A stretch of DNA of 24,851 nt. It comes from Acidimicrobiaceae bacterium (GTDB lineage Bacteria > Actinomycetota > Acidimicrobiia > Acidimicrobiales > RAAP-2). The position numbers and the translations under genes were made by a program. The DNA is taken from positions 1 through 24,851 of the forward strand of contig JAUTXB010000200.1 of the NCBI GenBank assembly GCA_030838245.1. Reading direction: 5' to 3'. The notes under the pieces are model-generated. The model saw only the letters and a program-made list of their open reading frames with translations. It made no database searches and had not been told where the DNA came from. Every line of letters begins with the position of its first letter. Position 1 is the stretch's first letter. Below, one piece after another: positions 8,257 through 15,998 of the stretch.

Positions 8257-8271
8257 GCCGCTTCAGGCGGC
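8257..8271 (+). promoter_or_regulatory. Second, smaller hairpin in the hhyS leader
   Basis: GCCGC (8257-8261) and GCGGC (8267-8271) flank TTCAG. This 5-bp stem lies 12 nt after the larger hairpin and about 60 nt before the likely hhyS start, so both structures would sit in the leader of an hhySL transcript. Confidence 0.35.
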
Positions 8272-8334
8272 GAGGCGCAAGCTCAAAAGCAGCGCAGTGC
8301 ACCAATGCCCATTCGCGAGCGTGGGGGGATCGAC

Positions 8335-9381
8335 GTGACAACAGCGATAGACGAGACACTGATCCACGTCCTGTGGATCAACGCCGGGTTGAGCTGCGAT
8401 GGTGACTCGGTCGCCCTCACTGCGGCGACCCAGCCCACGGTGGAGGAGATCGCCCTCGGGGCACTGCCCGGTCTCCCCAAGATCGCCATGCACTGGCCCC
8501 TGATCGACTTCGAGAACGGTCCGGTCGGCGGGGCTGACGACTTCATCGAGTGGTTCTTCAAGGCCGACCGCGGCGAACTCGATCCGTTCGTGCTCGTCGT
8601 CGAGGGATCCATCCCCAACGAGGCCATCAAGAGCGACGGCTACTGGTGCGGTTTCGGGAATAACCCGGAGACCGATCAGCCCATGACCACCAACGAGTGG
8701 CTCGACCGGCTGGCCCCCAAGGCCACCGCCATCGTGGCGGTGGGCACCTGCGCCACCTACGGCGGGATCCACGCCATGGCCGGTAACCCGACTGGGGCCA
8801 TGGGCGTGCCCGACTACCTGGGCTGGGGATGGAAATCCAAGGCCGGTCTACCCATCGTGTGCGTGCCCGGTTGCCCCATTCAGCCCGACAACCTGTCCGA
8901 GACCCTTGTGTACCTGCTCTACCAGGCCTCCGGCCAGGCGCCGATGATCCCCTTGGACGAATCCCTCCGTCCCCAATGGCTGTTCGGCGCCACCGTGCAT
9001 GAGGGCTGTGACCGGGCCGGCTATTACGAGCAGGGTGACTTCGCCTCGGAGTACGGGTCGCCCAAGTGCATCGTCAAGCTCGGCTGCTGGGGGCCGGTGG
9101 TCAAGTGCAACGTTCCCAAGCGCGGTTGGATGAACGGCATCGGGGGGTGCCCCAACGTTGGTGGCATCTGCATCGGCTGCACCATGCCCGGGTTCCCCGA
9201 CAAGTTCATGCCCTTCATGGATGAGCCGCCGGGCGCCCACGTCTCAACCATGGCCAGCGGGGCGTACGGCCGAGTGATCCGCCCCCTCCGCAAGATCACG
9301 GCCAAGACCCTGGACGACGAGCCGAAGTGGCGAAGGCCGGGCAAGAAATTGACCACCGGATACCGAGGCGAGTGGAGGTAG
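8335..9381 (+). CDS. hhyS: [NiFe] hydrogenase small subunit, group 1h/5 (actinobacterial type)
   Basis: A 348-residue electron-transfer subunit. The proximal-cluster motif reads C21-D-G-D24: the second cysteine of the usual CxxC is aspartate, as in the Ralstonia eutropha actinobacterial-type hydrogenase, with C139 (VGTCATYGG) and C180 (VPGCPIQP) as the other ligands. H222, C225, C245 and C251 suit the distal cluster. C258, C272, C279 and C282 suit a medial [4Fe-4S] cluster, C272 standing where standard enzymes have proline. There is no Tat signal or membrane tail, so the enzyme should be cytoplasmic. GTG 8335 follows a GGGGGGA run at 8322-8328; the in-frame ATG at 8305 has no Shine-Dalgarno. 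The large-subunit gene starts 4 nt after it. Confidence 0.96.
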   Translation: MTTAIDETLIHVLWINAGLSCDGDSVALTAATQPTVEEIALGALPGLPKIAMHWPLIDFENGPVGGADDFIEWFFKADRGELDPFVLVVEGSIPNEAIKSDGYWCGFGNNPETDQPMTTNEWLDRLAPKATAIVAVGTCATYGGIHAMAGNPTGAMGVPDYLGWGWKSKAGLPIVCVPGCPIQPDNLSETLVYLLYQASGQAPMIPLDESLRPQWLFGATVHEGCDRAGYYEQGDFASEYGSPKCIVKLGCWGPVVKCNVPKRGWMNGIGGCPNVGGICIGCTMPGFPDKFMPFMDEPPGAHVSTMASGAYGRVIRPLRKITAKTLDDEPKWRRPGKKLTTGYRGEWR

Positions 9382-9385
9382 GAAC

Positions 9386-11161
9386 ATGGCGAATGCACCG
9401 ACCAAGAACGCCAACGGCCTGGTGGAGATGGCCTGGGACCCGATCACCAGGATCGTGGGCAGCCTCGGCATCTACACCAAGATCGACTTCTCACAGAACA
9501 AGGTGGCCGAGTGCTACTCGACGTCCTCGGTCTTCCGGGGCTACAGCGTCTTCATGAAGGGCAAGGACCCACGCGACGCGCACTTCATCACCAGCCGCAT
9601 CTGCGGGATCTGTGGCGACAACCACGCCACCTGCTCGTGCTACGCGCAGAACATGACCTACGGGGTGAAGCCCCCCCACCTTGGTGAGTGGATCGTCAAC
9701 CTGGGCGAGGCGGCCGAGTACATGTTCGACCACAACATCTTCCAGGAGAACCTGGTCGGGGTGGACTACTGCGAGAAGATGGTGGCCGAGACCAATCCCG
9801 GCGTCCTGGAGATGGCCAACCGGACCGAGTCCCCGCACGCCGCCGACCACGGCTACAAGACCATCGGCGACATCATGCGGTCGCTCAACCCGTTCTCAGG
9901 CGACTTCTACCGTGAGGCGCTGCAGATGAGCCGGATGACCCGGGAGATGTTCTGCCTCATGGAGGGCCGCCACGTGCATCCCTCCACCCTCTATCCCGGC
10001 GGCGTCGGCACCGTGGCCACCATCCAGCTGTTCACCGACTACCTGACTCGGCTCATGCGCTACGTCGAGTTCATGAAGAAGGTGCTGCCCCTGCACGACG
10101 ATCTCTTCGACTTCTTCTACCAGGCCCTCCCGGGCTACGAGGAAGTCGGCCGGCGCCGTGTGCTCCTCGGCTGCTGGGGCAGTTTCCAGGATCCCGCGGT
10201 GTGCAACTTCAACTACCGGGACATGACCGAGTGGGGACGGGCCATGTTCGTCACCCCCGGCGTAATCGTCGACGGAAAGCTCATCACCAACGACCTGGTG
10301 GACATCAACCTGGGCATCCGCATCTTGCTCGGCAGCTCCTACTACAGCAGCTGGGAGGACCAGAAGATGTTCGTTACCCGGGATCCACTGGGGAACCCGG
10401 TCGACCGCAACCATCCCTGGAACCAGCACACCGCTCCCCAACCGCAAAAACGCGATTTCGACGACAAGTACAGCTGGGTTATGTCGCCCCGCTGGTTCGA
10501 CGGCACGGATCATCTAGCCCTGGACACCGGCGGCGGTCCGATCGCCCGCCTGTGGTCGACAGCCCTGTCGGGCCTGGTCGACATCGGCTACATCAAGGCC
10601 ACCGGACACAGCGTCGAGATCAACCTGCCCCGTACCGCGCTCAAGCCCGAGGTCAGTTTCGAGTGGAAGATCCCCGAGTGGAGCAACGCCATCGAGCGCA
10701 ACCGGGCCCGTACCTACTTCCAGGCCTATGCCGCGGCAGCGGCACTGCATTTTGCCGAGAAGGCTCTGGAGGAAGTGCGGAACGGACACACCAAGACCTG
10801 GGAGCGGTTCGACGTCCCTGACGAGGGCATCGGCTGCGGGTTCACCGAAGCCGTGCGAGGCGTCCTCTCCCACCACATGGTCGTGGAGGGCGGCAAGATC
10901 GCCAACTACCACCCGTACCCGCCCACGCCGTGGAACGCCAGCCCTCGCGACGTGTACGGGACGACCGGTCCCTACGAGGACGCGGTGATGAACACGCCCA
11001 TCTTCGAGGAGAATGACCTCGATCACTTCAAGGGCATCGACATCATGCGCTCCGTCCGGAGCTTCGACCCGTGCCTGCCGTGTGGCGTTCACATGTACCT
11101 GGGTAAGGGCAAGACCTTGAAGAAGCTTCATTCCCCCACCGCCGCCCCGAGCCTCGACTGA
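9386..11161 (+). CDS. hhyL: [NiFe] hydrogenase large subunit, group 1h/5
   Basis: The 591-residue catalytic subunit, which oxidises H2 at a Ni-Fe(CN)2CO centre. The L1 motif is RICGICGDNH at 71-80 (Cys73, Cys76) and the L2 motif is DPCLPCGVH at 561-569 (Cys563, Cys566), both of the actinobacterial high-affinity type. A 22-residue tail follows His569 and should be cut off after nickel insertion by a maturation protease; a matching protease domain is encoded four genes downstream. Enzymes of this group in mycobacteria and streptomycetes scavenge atmospheric H2 and keep dormant cells energised. ATG 9386 follows GGAGGTAGGA. No membrane segment is present, so electrons must pass to the respiratory chain through partners. 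Confidence 0.97.
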   Translation: MANAPTKNANGLVEMAWDPITRIVGSLGIYTKIDFSQNKVAECYSTSSVFRGYSVFMKGKDPRDAHFITSRICGICGDNHATCSCYAQNMTYGVKPPHLGEWIVNLGEAAEYMFDHNIFQENLVGVDYCEKMVAETNPGVLEMANRTESPHAADHGYKTIGDIMRSLNPFSGDFYREALQMSRMTREMFCLMEGRHVHPSTLYPGGVGTVATIQLFTDYLTRLMRYVEFMKKVLPLHDDLFDFFYQALPGYEEVGRRRVLLGCWGSFQDPAVCNFNYRDMTEWGRAMFVTPGVIVDGKLITNDLVDINLGIRILLGSSYYSSWEDQKMFVTRDPLGNPVDRNHPWNQHTAPQPQKRDFDDKYSWVMSPRWFDGTDHLALDTGGGPIARLWSTALSGLVDIGYIKATGHSVEINLPRTALKPEVSFEWKIPEWSNAIERNRARTYFQAYAAAAALHFAEKALEEVRNGHTKTWERFDVPDEGIGCGFTEAVRGVLSHHMVVEGGKIANYHPYPPTPWNASPRDVYGTTGPYEDAVMNTPIFEENDLDHFKGIDIMRSVRSFDPCLPCGVHMYLGKGKTLKKLHSPTAAPSLD

Positions 11162-11162
11162 G

Positions 11163-11708
11163 GTGGGCGTGCCCGATCTGCACGCCGTCGCCGATCGCAT
11201 CGAGGCCCTCCTGGACGAGCTGCGGTCGGCGGCCGAGGGGCGGGTATGGCTCCGGGTCGAGGAGCTGGTTCGCCTGCTCACCGAGCTGTACGGCGCCGGC
11301 ATGGCCCGGACGTTGGAGCTGGCCGACTCCCAACCGGAACTCATTGCCCGGCTCGGTCGGGATGAGCTGGTGGGCAGCCTCTTGGTCCTCCACGACCTGC
11401 ATCCCGACTCCCTCGAGCAACGGGTGAACAGGGCTCTGGATTCCGTTGCCCCCAAGCTGGCCAAGGGAGGAGCCAGCGTGGAGGTGACGTCACTGGACGG
11501 GGCGTCAGCCGAGGTGATTGCCACGGTGACGGCACCGGGCGGTGGCTGTGGGTCCACCGGCGAGGCGCTCTGCGACGCGGTGCGCCAGGCGCTGGACGAC
11601 GCAGCCGCTGATGCCACCATCGAGGTGCGACTGTCCGTCGACACGATGCCGGCCCCCACCCCGGTGCAGCTGGGCCGCAAGCCGGTCGGTGCCGCCCAGA
11701 GCCCATGA
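11163..11708 (+). CDS. NifU-like (Nfu) domain protein with degenerate cysteine motif
   Basis: 181 residues. The second half resembles the C-terminal NifU/Nfu domain that carries Fe-S clusters: VNRALDSVAPKLAKGGASVE, then TAPGGGCGSTGEAL, then a helix and ATIEVRL. In true Nfu proteins the motif is CxxC; here Cys129 is kept but the second position is Thr132, with another cysteine at 137. The first ~80 residues are helical and unrecognised. It begins 1 nt after the hhyL stop (GTG 11163; GTG 11169 is also possible) and overlaps the next start by 4 nt. A role in supplying or guarding clusters of HhyS is likely from position, but binding by a single cysteine pair is not certain. Confidence 0.75.
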   Translation: MGVPDLHAVADRIEALLDELRSAAEGRVWLRVEELVRLLTELYGAGMARTLELADSQPELIARLGRDELVGSLLVLHDLHPDSLEQRVNRALDSVAPKLAKGGASVEVTSLDGASAEVIATVTAPGGGCGSTGEALCDAVRQALDDAAADATIEVRLSVDTMPAPTPVQLGRKPVGAAQSP

Positions 11709-12418
11709 CGGCCCGCCCCCTGACCGCCGGGAGCGCTCACGGGTCGGATGCAGTGCCCTCCGACGTCAGTGCGGCAGTCGGCCCACTGGGCGTCCTGGCC
11801 CGCTTCCGCCAACCAGCGACGGCTGCGGCCCCGGGCGAGCGCTGCGAGATGTGCGCGGAGCCCATCCCCTCCGACCACGCCCACCTGGTCGACGTGGTCG
11901 ACCGCAACTTGGTCTGCGCCTGCCGCGCCTGCTACCTGCTGTTCTCCAACCGGGGGGCGGGCGCCGGGCGATACCGGACCGTGCCTGAACGCTACCGGAC
12001 GGTGACCGACTTCGAGCTCACGCCGGCGCAGTGGGGCTCTCTGCAAATACCGGTGTCAGTGGCCTTCTTCTTCGACAACTCCACCCTGGGCTCGACCGCC
12101 GCGTTCTTCCCCAGCCCGGCCGGTGCCACCGAATGCCTGTTGCCCCTGGACACCTGGAGCGATGTGAAAGCGGCCAACCCCATCCTTCAGACGCTCGAGC
12201 CCGACGTGGAAGCAGTGTTGATCCGCACTTCTCGGGACGACGACGGCGTGGAGTGTTTCATCGTGCCCATCGACTCCTGCTACGAGCTGGTCGGCCAACT
12301 GCGAACCCTGTGGCGGGGCTTCGACGGCGGGCACGAGGTACACCAGGCCATGGCCGGCTACTTCGGCCACCTCCGAGACAGGGGCAAGCCGGTCACCCGG
12401 GAAGATATCGATGGCTGA
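11705..12418 (+). CDS. DUF5947-like zinc-ribbon protein of hydrogenase clusters
   Basis: 237 residues. CEMC at 47-50, then CACRAC at 71-76 followed by YLLF, look like a metal-binding ribbon or knuckle. The rest is a mixed fold with FFFDNSTLGSTAAFFPSPAGATEC and a C-terminal YELVGQLRTLWRGF helix. I place it, from memory, in DUF5947, a family seen with actinobacterial hydrogenases; no biochemical role is known to me. The start ATG overlaps the previous stop (ATGA) and its end overlaps the next gene by 8 nt, so its product is probably needed in fixed proportion with its neighbours. With no transporter-like or membrane segment it should be cytoplasmic. Confidence 0.75.
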   Translation: MTARPLTAGSAHGSDAVPSDVSAAVGPLGVLARFRQPATAAAPGERCEMCAEPIPSDHAHLVDVVDRNLVCACRACYLLFSNRGAGAGRYRTVPERYRTVTDFELTPAQWGSLQIPVSVAFFFDNSTLGSTAAFFPSPAGATECLLPLDTWSDVKAANPILQTLEPDVEAVLIRTSRDDDGVECFIVPIDSCYELVGQLRTLWRGFDGGHEVHQAMAGYFGHLRDRGKPVTREDIDG

Positions 12419-13049
12419 GCTCCAGGCCGACATCATCGGCGTGCGGGTCGAGCCGTACGCTGCCATCCCCACCTTGATGTGGTCATTGCGGTTGCGGGAG
12501 GCCACCGGGGTCCGGGTCCACACCATCGCCCTGCACACTCAGGTCCGAATCGAGCCCCAACGACGACGCTACGACCAGCTCGAGCAGGACCGTCTCCTCG
12601 AGCTCTTCGGCCAGGCTCCCCAGTGGGGCGATTCACTACGCCCGTTCCTCTGGACCCACATGGACGCCATGGTCAGCGGGTTCAACGACGAGACCACCGT
12701 CGAGGTGCCGATGGCCTGCACCTATGACTTCGAAGTGGCGGGATCGAAGTTCCTGCATAGCCTGGACGGCGGCGAGGTGCCACTGGAGTTCCTGTTCAGC
12801 GGCACAGTGTTCACCAAGGGCGAGGCAGGGTTCGCCGCCGAGCTGGTTCCCTGGAACCTGGAGAGCCAGTACCGGCTCCCGGTGGCGGTCTGGCGCCACA
12901 CGATGGACAGCTACTTCCCCGGAGGCGGATGGCTGCGCCTCGACCGGGAAACCATCGATCGCCTTCAGCGCTACCGGGCCGAACAGGCCCTGCCCACCTG
13001 GGAACAGGCGATTGCCGCCCTCCTGAAGGCAGCCGGGGAGGACGCGTGA
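12411..13049 (+). CDS. DUF6084-like protein of hydrogenase clusters
   Basis: 212 residues, no membrane segments. The start MAELQADIIGVRVEPYAAIPTL-like opening, the central LFGQAPQWGDSLRPFLWTH, and TYDFEVAGSKFLHSLDGG and VPWNLESQYRLPVAVW match what I recall as DUF6084, a beta-rich family found beside DUF5947 in actinobacterial hydrogenase clusters. Tryptophans and aromatic residues are abundant, suggesting a ligand or protein interaction surface. It has no cysteine cluster, so it is not an Fe-S protein. It overlaps the gene before by 8 nt and the gene after by 4 nt (GTGA). A role as assembly factor or electron-acceptor docking protein is inference from position only. Confidence 0.7.
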   Translation: MAELQADIIGVRVEPYAAIPTLMWSLRLREATGVRVHTIALHTQVRIEPQRRRYDQLEQDRLLELFGQAPQWGDSLRPFLWTHMDAMVSGFNDETTVEVPMACTYDFEVAGSKFLHSLDGGEVPLEFLFSGTVFTKGEAGFAAELVPWNLESQYRLPVAVWRHTMDSYFPGGGWLRLDRETIDRLQRYRAEQALPTWEQAIAALLKAAGEDA

Positions 13050-14983
13050 GCGTACAGGGAGACACCTCGACGGGACGCTCGACCACCGACCTCGACCGCC
13101 GGCTGGCCGGGGCCAAGGGCGTGGCCGACACCGTTTGCTACGAGGGGTATGTCCTCTACCCCTATCGGGCCTCGGCTCGGAAGAACCAGCTGCGCTGGCA
13201 GTTCGGGGTACTGGCTCCCCCATCGGTGGCCGCGGAGGGGTCCGAGCCGTCTTCCGCCCGGACGGAGTTCATCGTCGAGACGCGCCCCGGGGCCCGCCTC
13301 CATGTCCGCCTCAGGGCGCTGCAGGTGCAGCAGCGTTCAGTCGAGGCCCGTGAGGGCGACGACTTCGTTCCCGTGGCCCAGCTGGAGGATGGCGTCCAGC
13401 CGTGGACGTCCTTCGACGAGGCCGTCGACCACCAGGCCGACCTGGTCGACATCGATCTCGACGCCGCGGCCCAGTCACCGGGCGAGCTCACTGTCACCCT
13501 GCCGGCCAGCCGACACGAGCAGCCCATCGTCGCCCCCGACGGGTCCGACCTGGGCCGGGTGGTCCGCCGGCGCCACGAGGTCTTTGCTCGTGTCGTGGTG
13601 CGGGCCACCCCGCTCGAAGGCCCCTACCCCCTCACCCGGGTCAGCGTGGCCGTCGACAACGAGACGGACTGGGCCGACCAGACCGCCAGCCGCGATGACA
13701 CCATGCGACGCTCCTTGGTCGCCGCCCACTTCCTGGTGGCCGCCGACTCGTGCCGGTTCATCTCCTCGCTCGACCCGCCCCGGTTCGCGTCGGCGGCGGT
13801 AGATGACTGCACCAACACCGGCCTGTTCCCGGTGCTGGTCGGCGATGGCGAGCACACCGACGTGGTGCTGGCCTCCCCGATCATTCTCTACGACCACCCC
13901 GTCGTCGCCCCCGAGAGCGAGGGGGACATGTTCGACGCCACCGAAATCGACGAGATCCTGGCCCTACGCGTGCTCACATTGACCGACGAGGAGAAGCGTG
14001 AGGCCCGCAGCACCGATCCCCGGTCGGCGGCCATCATCGATCGCTGCGACGCCATGGGCGTTGACGCGTTGGGGGCCCTGCACGGGACGTTCCGCTCCAT
14101 CCGCTCGGTCGAACCCGAGGCTCCCGACGGCCTGAACGACGAGATGTGGTGGGAGCCGCAGGTGGACGCCAGCTTCGACCCGTGGAGCGACACGATCGAC
14201 ATCGGTGGCCTATCGGTGGGCAACGGCGCCCGGGTGCGGCTTCACCCCCGACGGCGCTCGGACGCCCAGGACTTCTTCGTCGACGGGCGAACGGCCTCGG
14301 TGGCCGGGGTGTTCAACGATGTCGGTGGCGACACCTACCTGGCGGTGGCCGTCGACGACCCCGACGCCGATATCCACCAATGGCACGGCCGCTACCTCTA
14401 CTTCCATCCCGACGAGGTCGAGGTACTGGCCGACACAGGTGAACCCGCCGTGCAGGATCGGGCCCTGACCCGCATCCTCGTCGCCGGAGTGGGCAACATC
14501 TTCTTGGGTGATGACGGCTTCGGCGTGGAGGTGGCCGGTCGGATCGAACCGACATCGTTCCCCGAGGGGGTCAAGGTGGCCGACTTCGGCATCCGCGGCG
14601 TCCACCTCGCCTATGAGCTGCTGGACGGGTACGACATTCTGATCCTCATCGACGCCGTGTCCCGCGGTGACCCGCCGGGGACGGTGTCGGTCATCGAGCA
14701 TCGGGTCGCTGACGATGACGAGGGCGGGACCCTGGCCGCCATGGACGCCCACGGGATGGACCCAGGGGCTGTCCTGGCCATGGCCGGGGACCTCGGTGCC
14801 ACGGTGCAACGGGTCCTGGTGGTCGGGTGCGAAGCCGCTGACGTCGGTGACGGCATCGGACTGTCGGGACCGGTGACCGAGGCGGTCCCCCGGGCCATCG
14901 ATGCCGTCCACCAGCTGGTGACGTCGATCACCGGTCTCGCCCATCCCGTTGCAGACCACCTACCTGAGGAGGCCACATCATGA
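13046..14983 (+). CDS. Multidomain hydrogenase-cluster protein ending in a HyaD/HybD-type maturation protease
   Basis: 645 residues in three parts. Residues ~20-350 form a beta-rich region starting CYEGYVLYPYRASARKNQLR that I do not recognise; ~365-465 a small domain with GNGARVRLHPRRRSDAQDFF and WHGRYLYFHPDEVEVL; and 476-645 the endopeptidase. In the last, GVGNIFLGDDGFGV at 481-494, ILIDAV with Asp536 and AHGMDPGAVL with His569 line up with Glu16, Asp62 and His93 of E. coli HybD, the nickel-sensing ligands, with Asp490 in place of Glu16. It should remove the HhyL tail. GTG 13046 overlaps the previous stop by 4 nt. Proteases of this family are usually about 150-200 residues on their own, so the fusion is notable. 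Confidence 0.85.
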   Translation: MSVQGDTSTGRSTTDLDRRLAGAKGVADTVCYEGYVLYPYRASARKNQLRWQFGVLAPPSVAAEGSEPSSARTEFIVETRPGARLHVRLRALQVQQRSVEAREGDDFVPVAQLEDGVQPWTSFDEAVDHQADLVDIDLDAAAQSPGELTVTLPASRHEQPIVAPDGSDLGRVVRRRHEVFARVVVRATPLEGPYPLTRVSVAVDNETDWADQTASRDDTMRRSLVAAHFLVAADSCRFISSLDPPRFASAAVDDCTNTGLFPVLVGDGEHTDVVLASPIILYDHPVVAPESEGDMFDATEIDEILALRVLTLTDEEKREARSTDPRSAAIIDRCDAMGVDALGALHGTFRSIRSVEPEAPDGLNDEMWWEPQVDASFDPWSDTIDIGGLSVGNGARVRLHPRRRSDAQDFFVDGRTASVAGVFNDVGGDTYLAVAVDDPDADIHQWHGRYLYFHPDEVEVLADTGEPAVQDRALTRILVAGVGNIFLGDDGFGVEVAGRIEPTSFPEGVKVADFGIRGVHLAYELLDGYDILILIDAVSRGDPPGTVSVIEHRVADDDEGGTLAAMDAHGMDPGAVLAMAGDLGATVQRVLVVGCEAADVGDGIGLSGPVTEAVPRAIDAVHQLVTSITGLAHPVADHLPEEATS

Positions 14984-15084
14984 TCCGCCGTCTCGCAGTG
15001 TCCCTGGCCGTTGCCGGCCTCGGCTTCCTGGTCATCCGGTCCATGCCCGACGTGGCCCGTTATCTGAAGATGAGGGAGATGTGA
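14980..15084 (+). CDS. 34-residue single-pass membrane microprotein (DUF6893-like)
   Basis: A real short gene: ATG 14980 overlaps the preceding stop as ATGA, GAGGAGG lies 7 nt before it, and the next gene begins 4 nt after its stop. It starts MIRRLAVSLAVAGLGFLVIR, a basic N-terminus followed by one hydrophobic helix, and ends with VARYLKMREM. From memory it resembles DUF6893, tiny proteins with an RYLxMRxM end that accompany actinobacterial hydrogenase genes. The helix would place it in the cytoplasmic membrane with the basic tail on one face, where it could tether the soluble hydrogenase or its electron acceptor. That role is inference. Confidence 0.75.
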   Translation: MIRRLAVSLAVAGLGFLVIRSMPDVARYLKMREM

Positions 15085-15088
15085 CCGG

Positions 15089-15610
15089 GTGACGAAGTAC
15101 ACGATCGAACCCAGCGGCTCCCGCGTTTCGATCGAGGCGCGGTCGAGCCTGCACCCGATCCACTCGGAGACCGAGGGTCTCGAAGGGTGGTTCGAGGCTG
15201 ACGTGCTCGGCGGTGGCCGAATCAATCCCACCGTGAGCCCGTGCGGCCACCTGGAGCTACCGGTGGAAAAGCTGTCGTCGGGGAACCCGCTCTACGACCG
15301 TGAGATGCGCCGTCGCATCGATGCCCGCCGTCACCCGATGATCGTCGGTGACCTGACGGAGATGAAGGCGACCGAGGAGGACGGCCGCTACCAGGTCACC
15401 GGGGAAGTGGCCTTCATGGGCACCACCAACACGTATACCGACGAGATGCGAGTGTCGTTCCCCGAGGAGGGCGTGGTGCATCTCGACGGAAGCCATGCCT
15501 TCGACATCCGTGACTTCGGGATGCAGCCGCCCAAGATCCTCACCTTGCGCGTCTACCCCGACGTGATGGTCACCGTCGCCGTCGTCGCCCGATCAGATGG
15601 GCCCAGCTGA
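15089..15610 (+). CDS. YceI-fold (lipocalin-like) protein within the hydrogenase operon
   Basis: 173 residues with the YceI pattern: TIEPSGSRVSIEARS at the start, LSSGNPLYDREMRRRID near 63-79, RRHPMI, GEVAFMGTTNTYTDEMRV and the closing GSHAFDIRDFGMQPPKIL. YceI proteins are beta-barrels that bind isoprenoids, a polyisoprenoid quinone-like ligand in the Thermus structure. Most are exported, but no signal peptide is present here, so it should act in the cytoplasm. GTG 15089 follows an AGGGAGA by about 10 nt; the stop overlaps the hypA start by 1 nt. Its location between the membrane microprotein and hypA makes a lipid or quinone function for the hydrogenase attractive but unproved. A paralogous domain is fused to the PadR regulator at 17687. 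Confidence 0.9.
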   Translation: MTKYTIEPSGSRVSIEARSSLHPIHSETEGLEGWFEADVLGGGRINPTVSPCGHLELPVEKLSSGNPLYDREMRRRIDARRHPMIVGDLTEMKATEEDGRYQVTGEVAFMGTTNTYTDEMRVSFPEEGVVHLDGSHAFDIRDFGMQPPKILTLRVYPDVMVTVAVVARSDGPS

Positions 15611-15984
15611 TGCACGAACTGGGCCTGTGCGAAGACATCGTGGCTGCAGTGGAGCAGCGGGCCGGCGAGCGCCCCGTGGCCAAGGTCACGATCCGCGTGG
15701 GCCGACTCCACCACGTCCACCCCGAGGCCTTCGACCAGTCGTTCGCCATGGCCGCCGCCGGCGGCGTCGCTGATGGGGCGGCGGCACAGCTGGTCCTGTT
15801 GCCCGTCCAGGTCCGCTGCCATGGTTGCGACACGCATCACGAGGCCAACGAGTTGATCGCTGTCTGCCCACGCTGCGGCGGTGTCGACTTGGAGCTCACC
15901 GGCGGCGACGAGCTGGTTCTCGAATCGATCGAGTACCGCCCGGCCGACTCCGTCAACGGCTCGCACCCTGCAACTTCACCCTGA
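15610..15984 (+). CDS. hypA: Hydrogenase nickel incorporation protein HypA
   Basis: A 124-residue HypA, the nickel chaperone that works with HypB to load nickel into the large subunit. MHEL at the start supplies His2 of the nickel site. The zinc site is formed by CHGC at 70-73 and CPRC at 86-89. After the second pair the chain continues as in the family (LELTGGDELVLESIEY) with a short polar tail of about 14 residues. Start and preceding stop share one base (TGATG). A HypB gene, its usual GTPase partner, is not found in this window, so HypA must work with a HypB encoded elsewhere or with another protein. Confidence 0.96.
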   Translation: MHELGLCEDIVAAVEQRAGERPVAKVTIRVGRLHHVHPEAFDQSFAMAAAGGVADGAAAQLVLLPVQVRCHGCDTHHEANELIAVCPRCGGVDLELTGGDELVLESIEYRPADSVNGSHPATSP

Positions 15985-15998
15985 GAGGAGAGCACACC

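Noticed and set aside
10514..12046. 510-residue minus-strand frame opposite hhyL and the following genes
   Set aside because: It spans several true gene boundaries and shows no recognisable domain.
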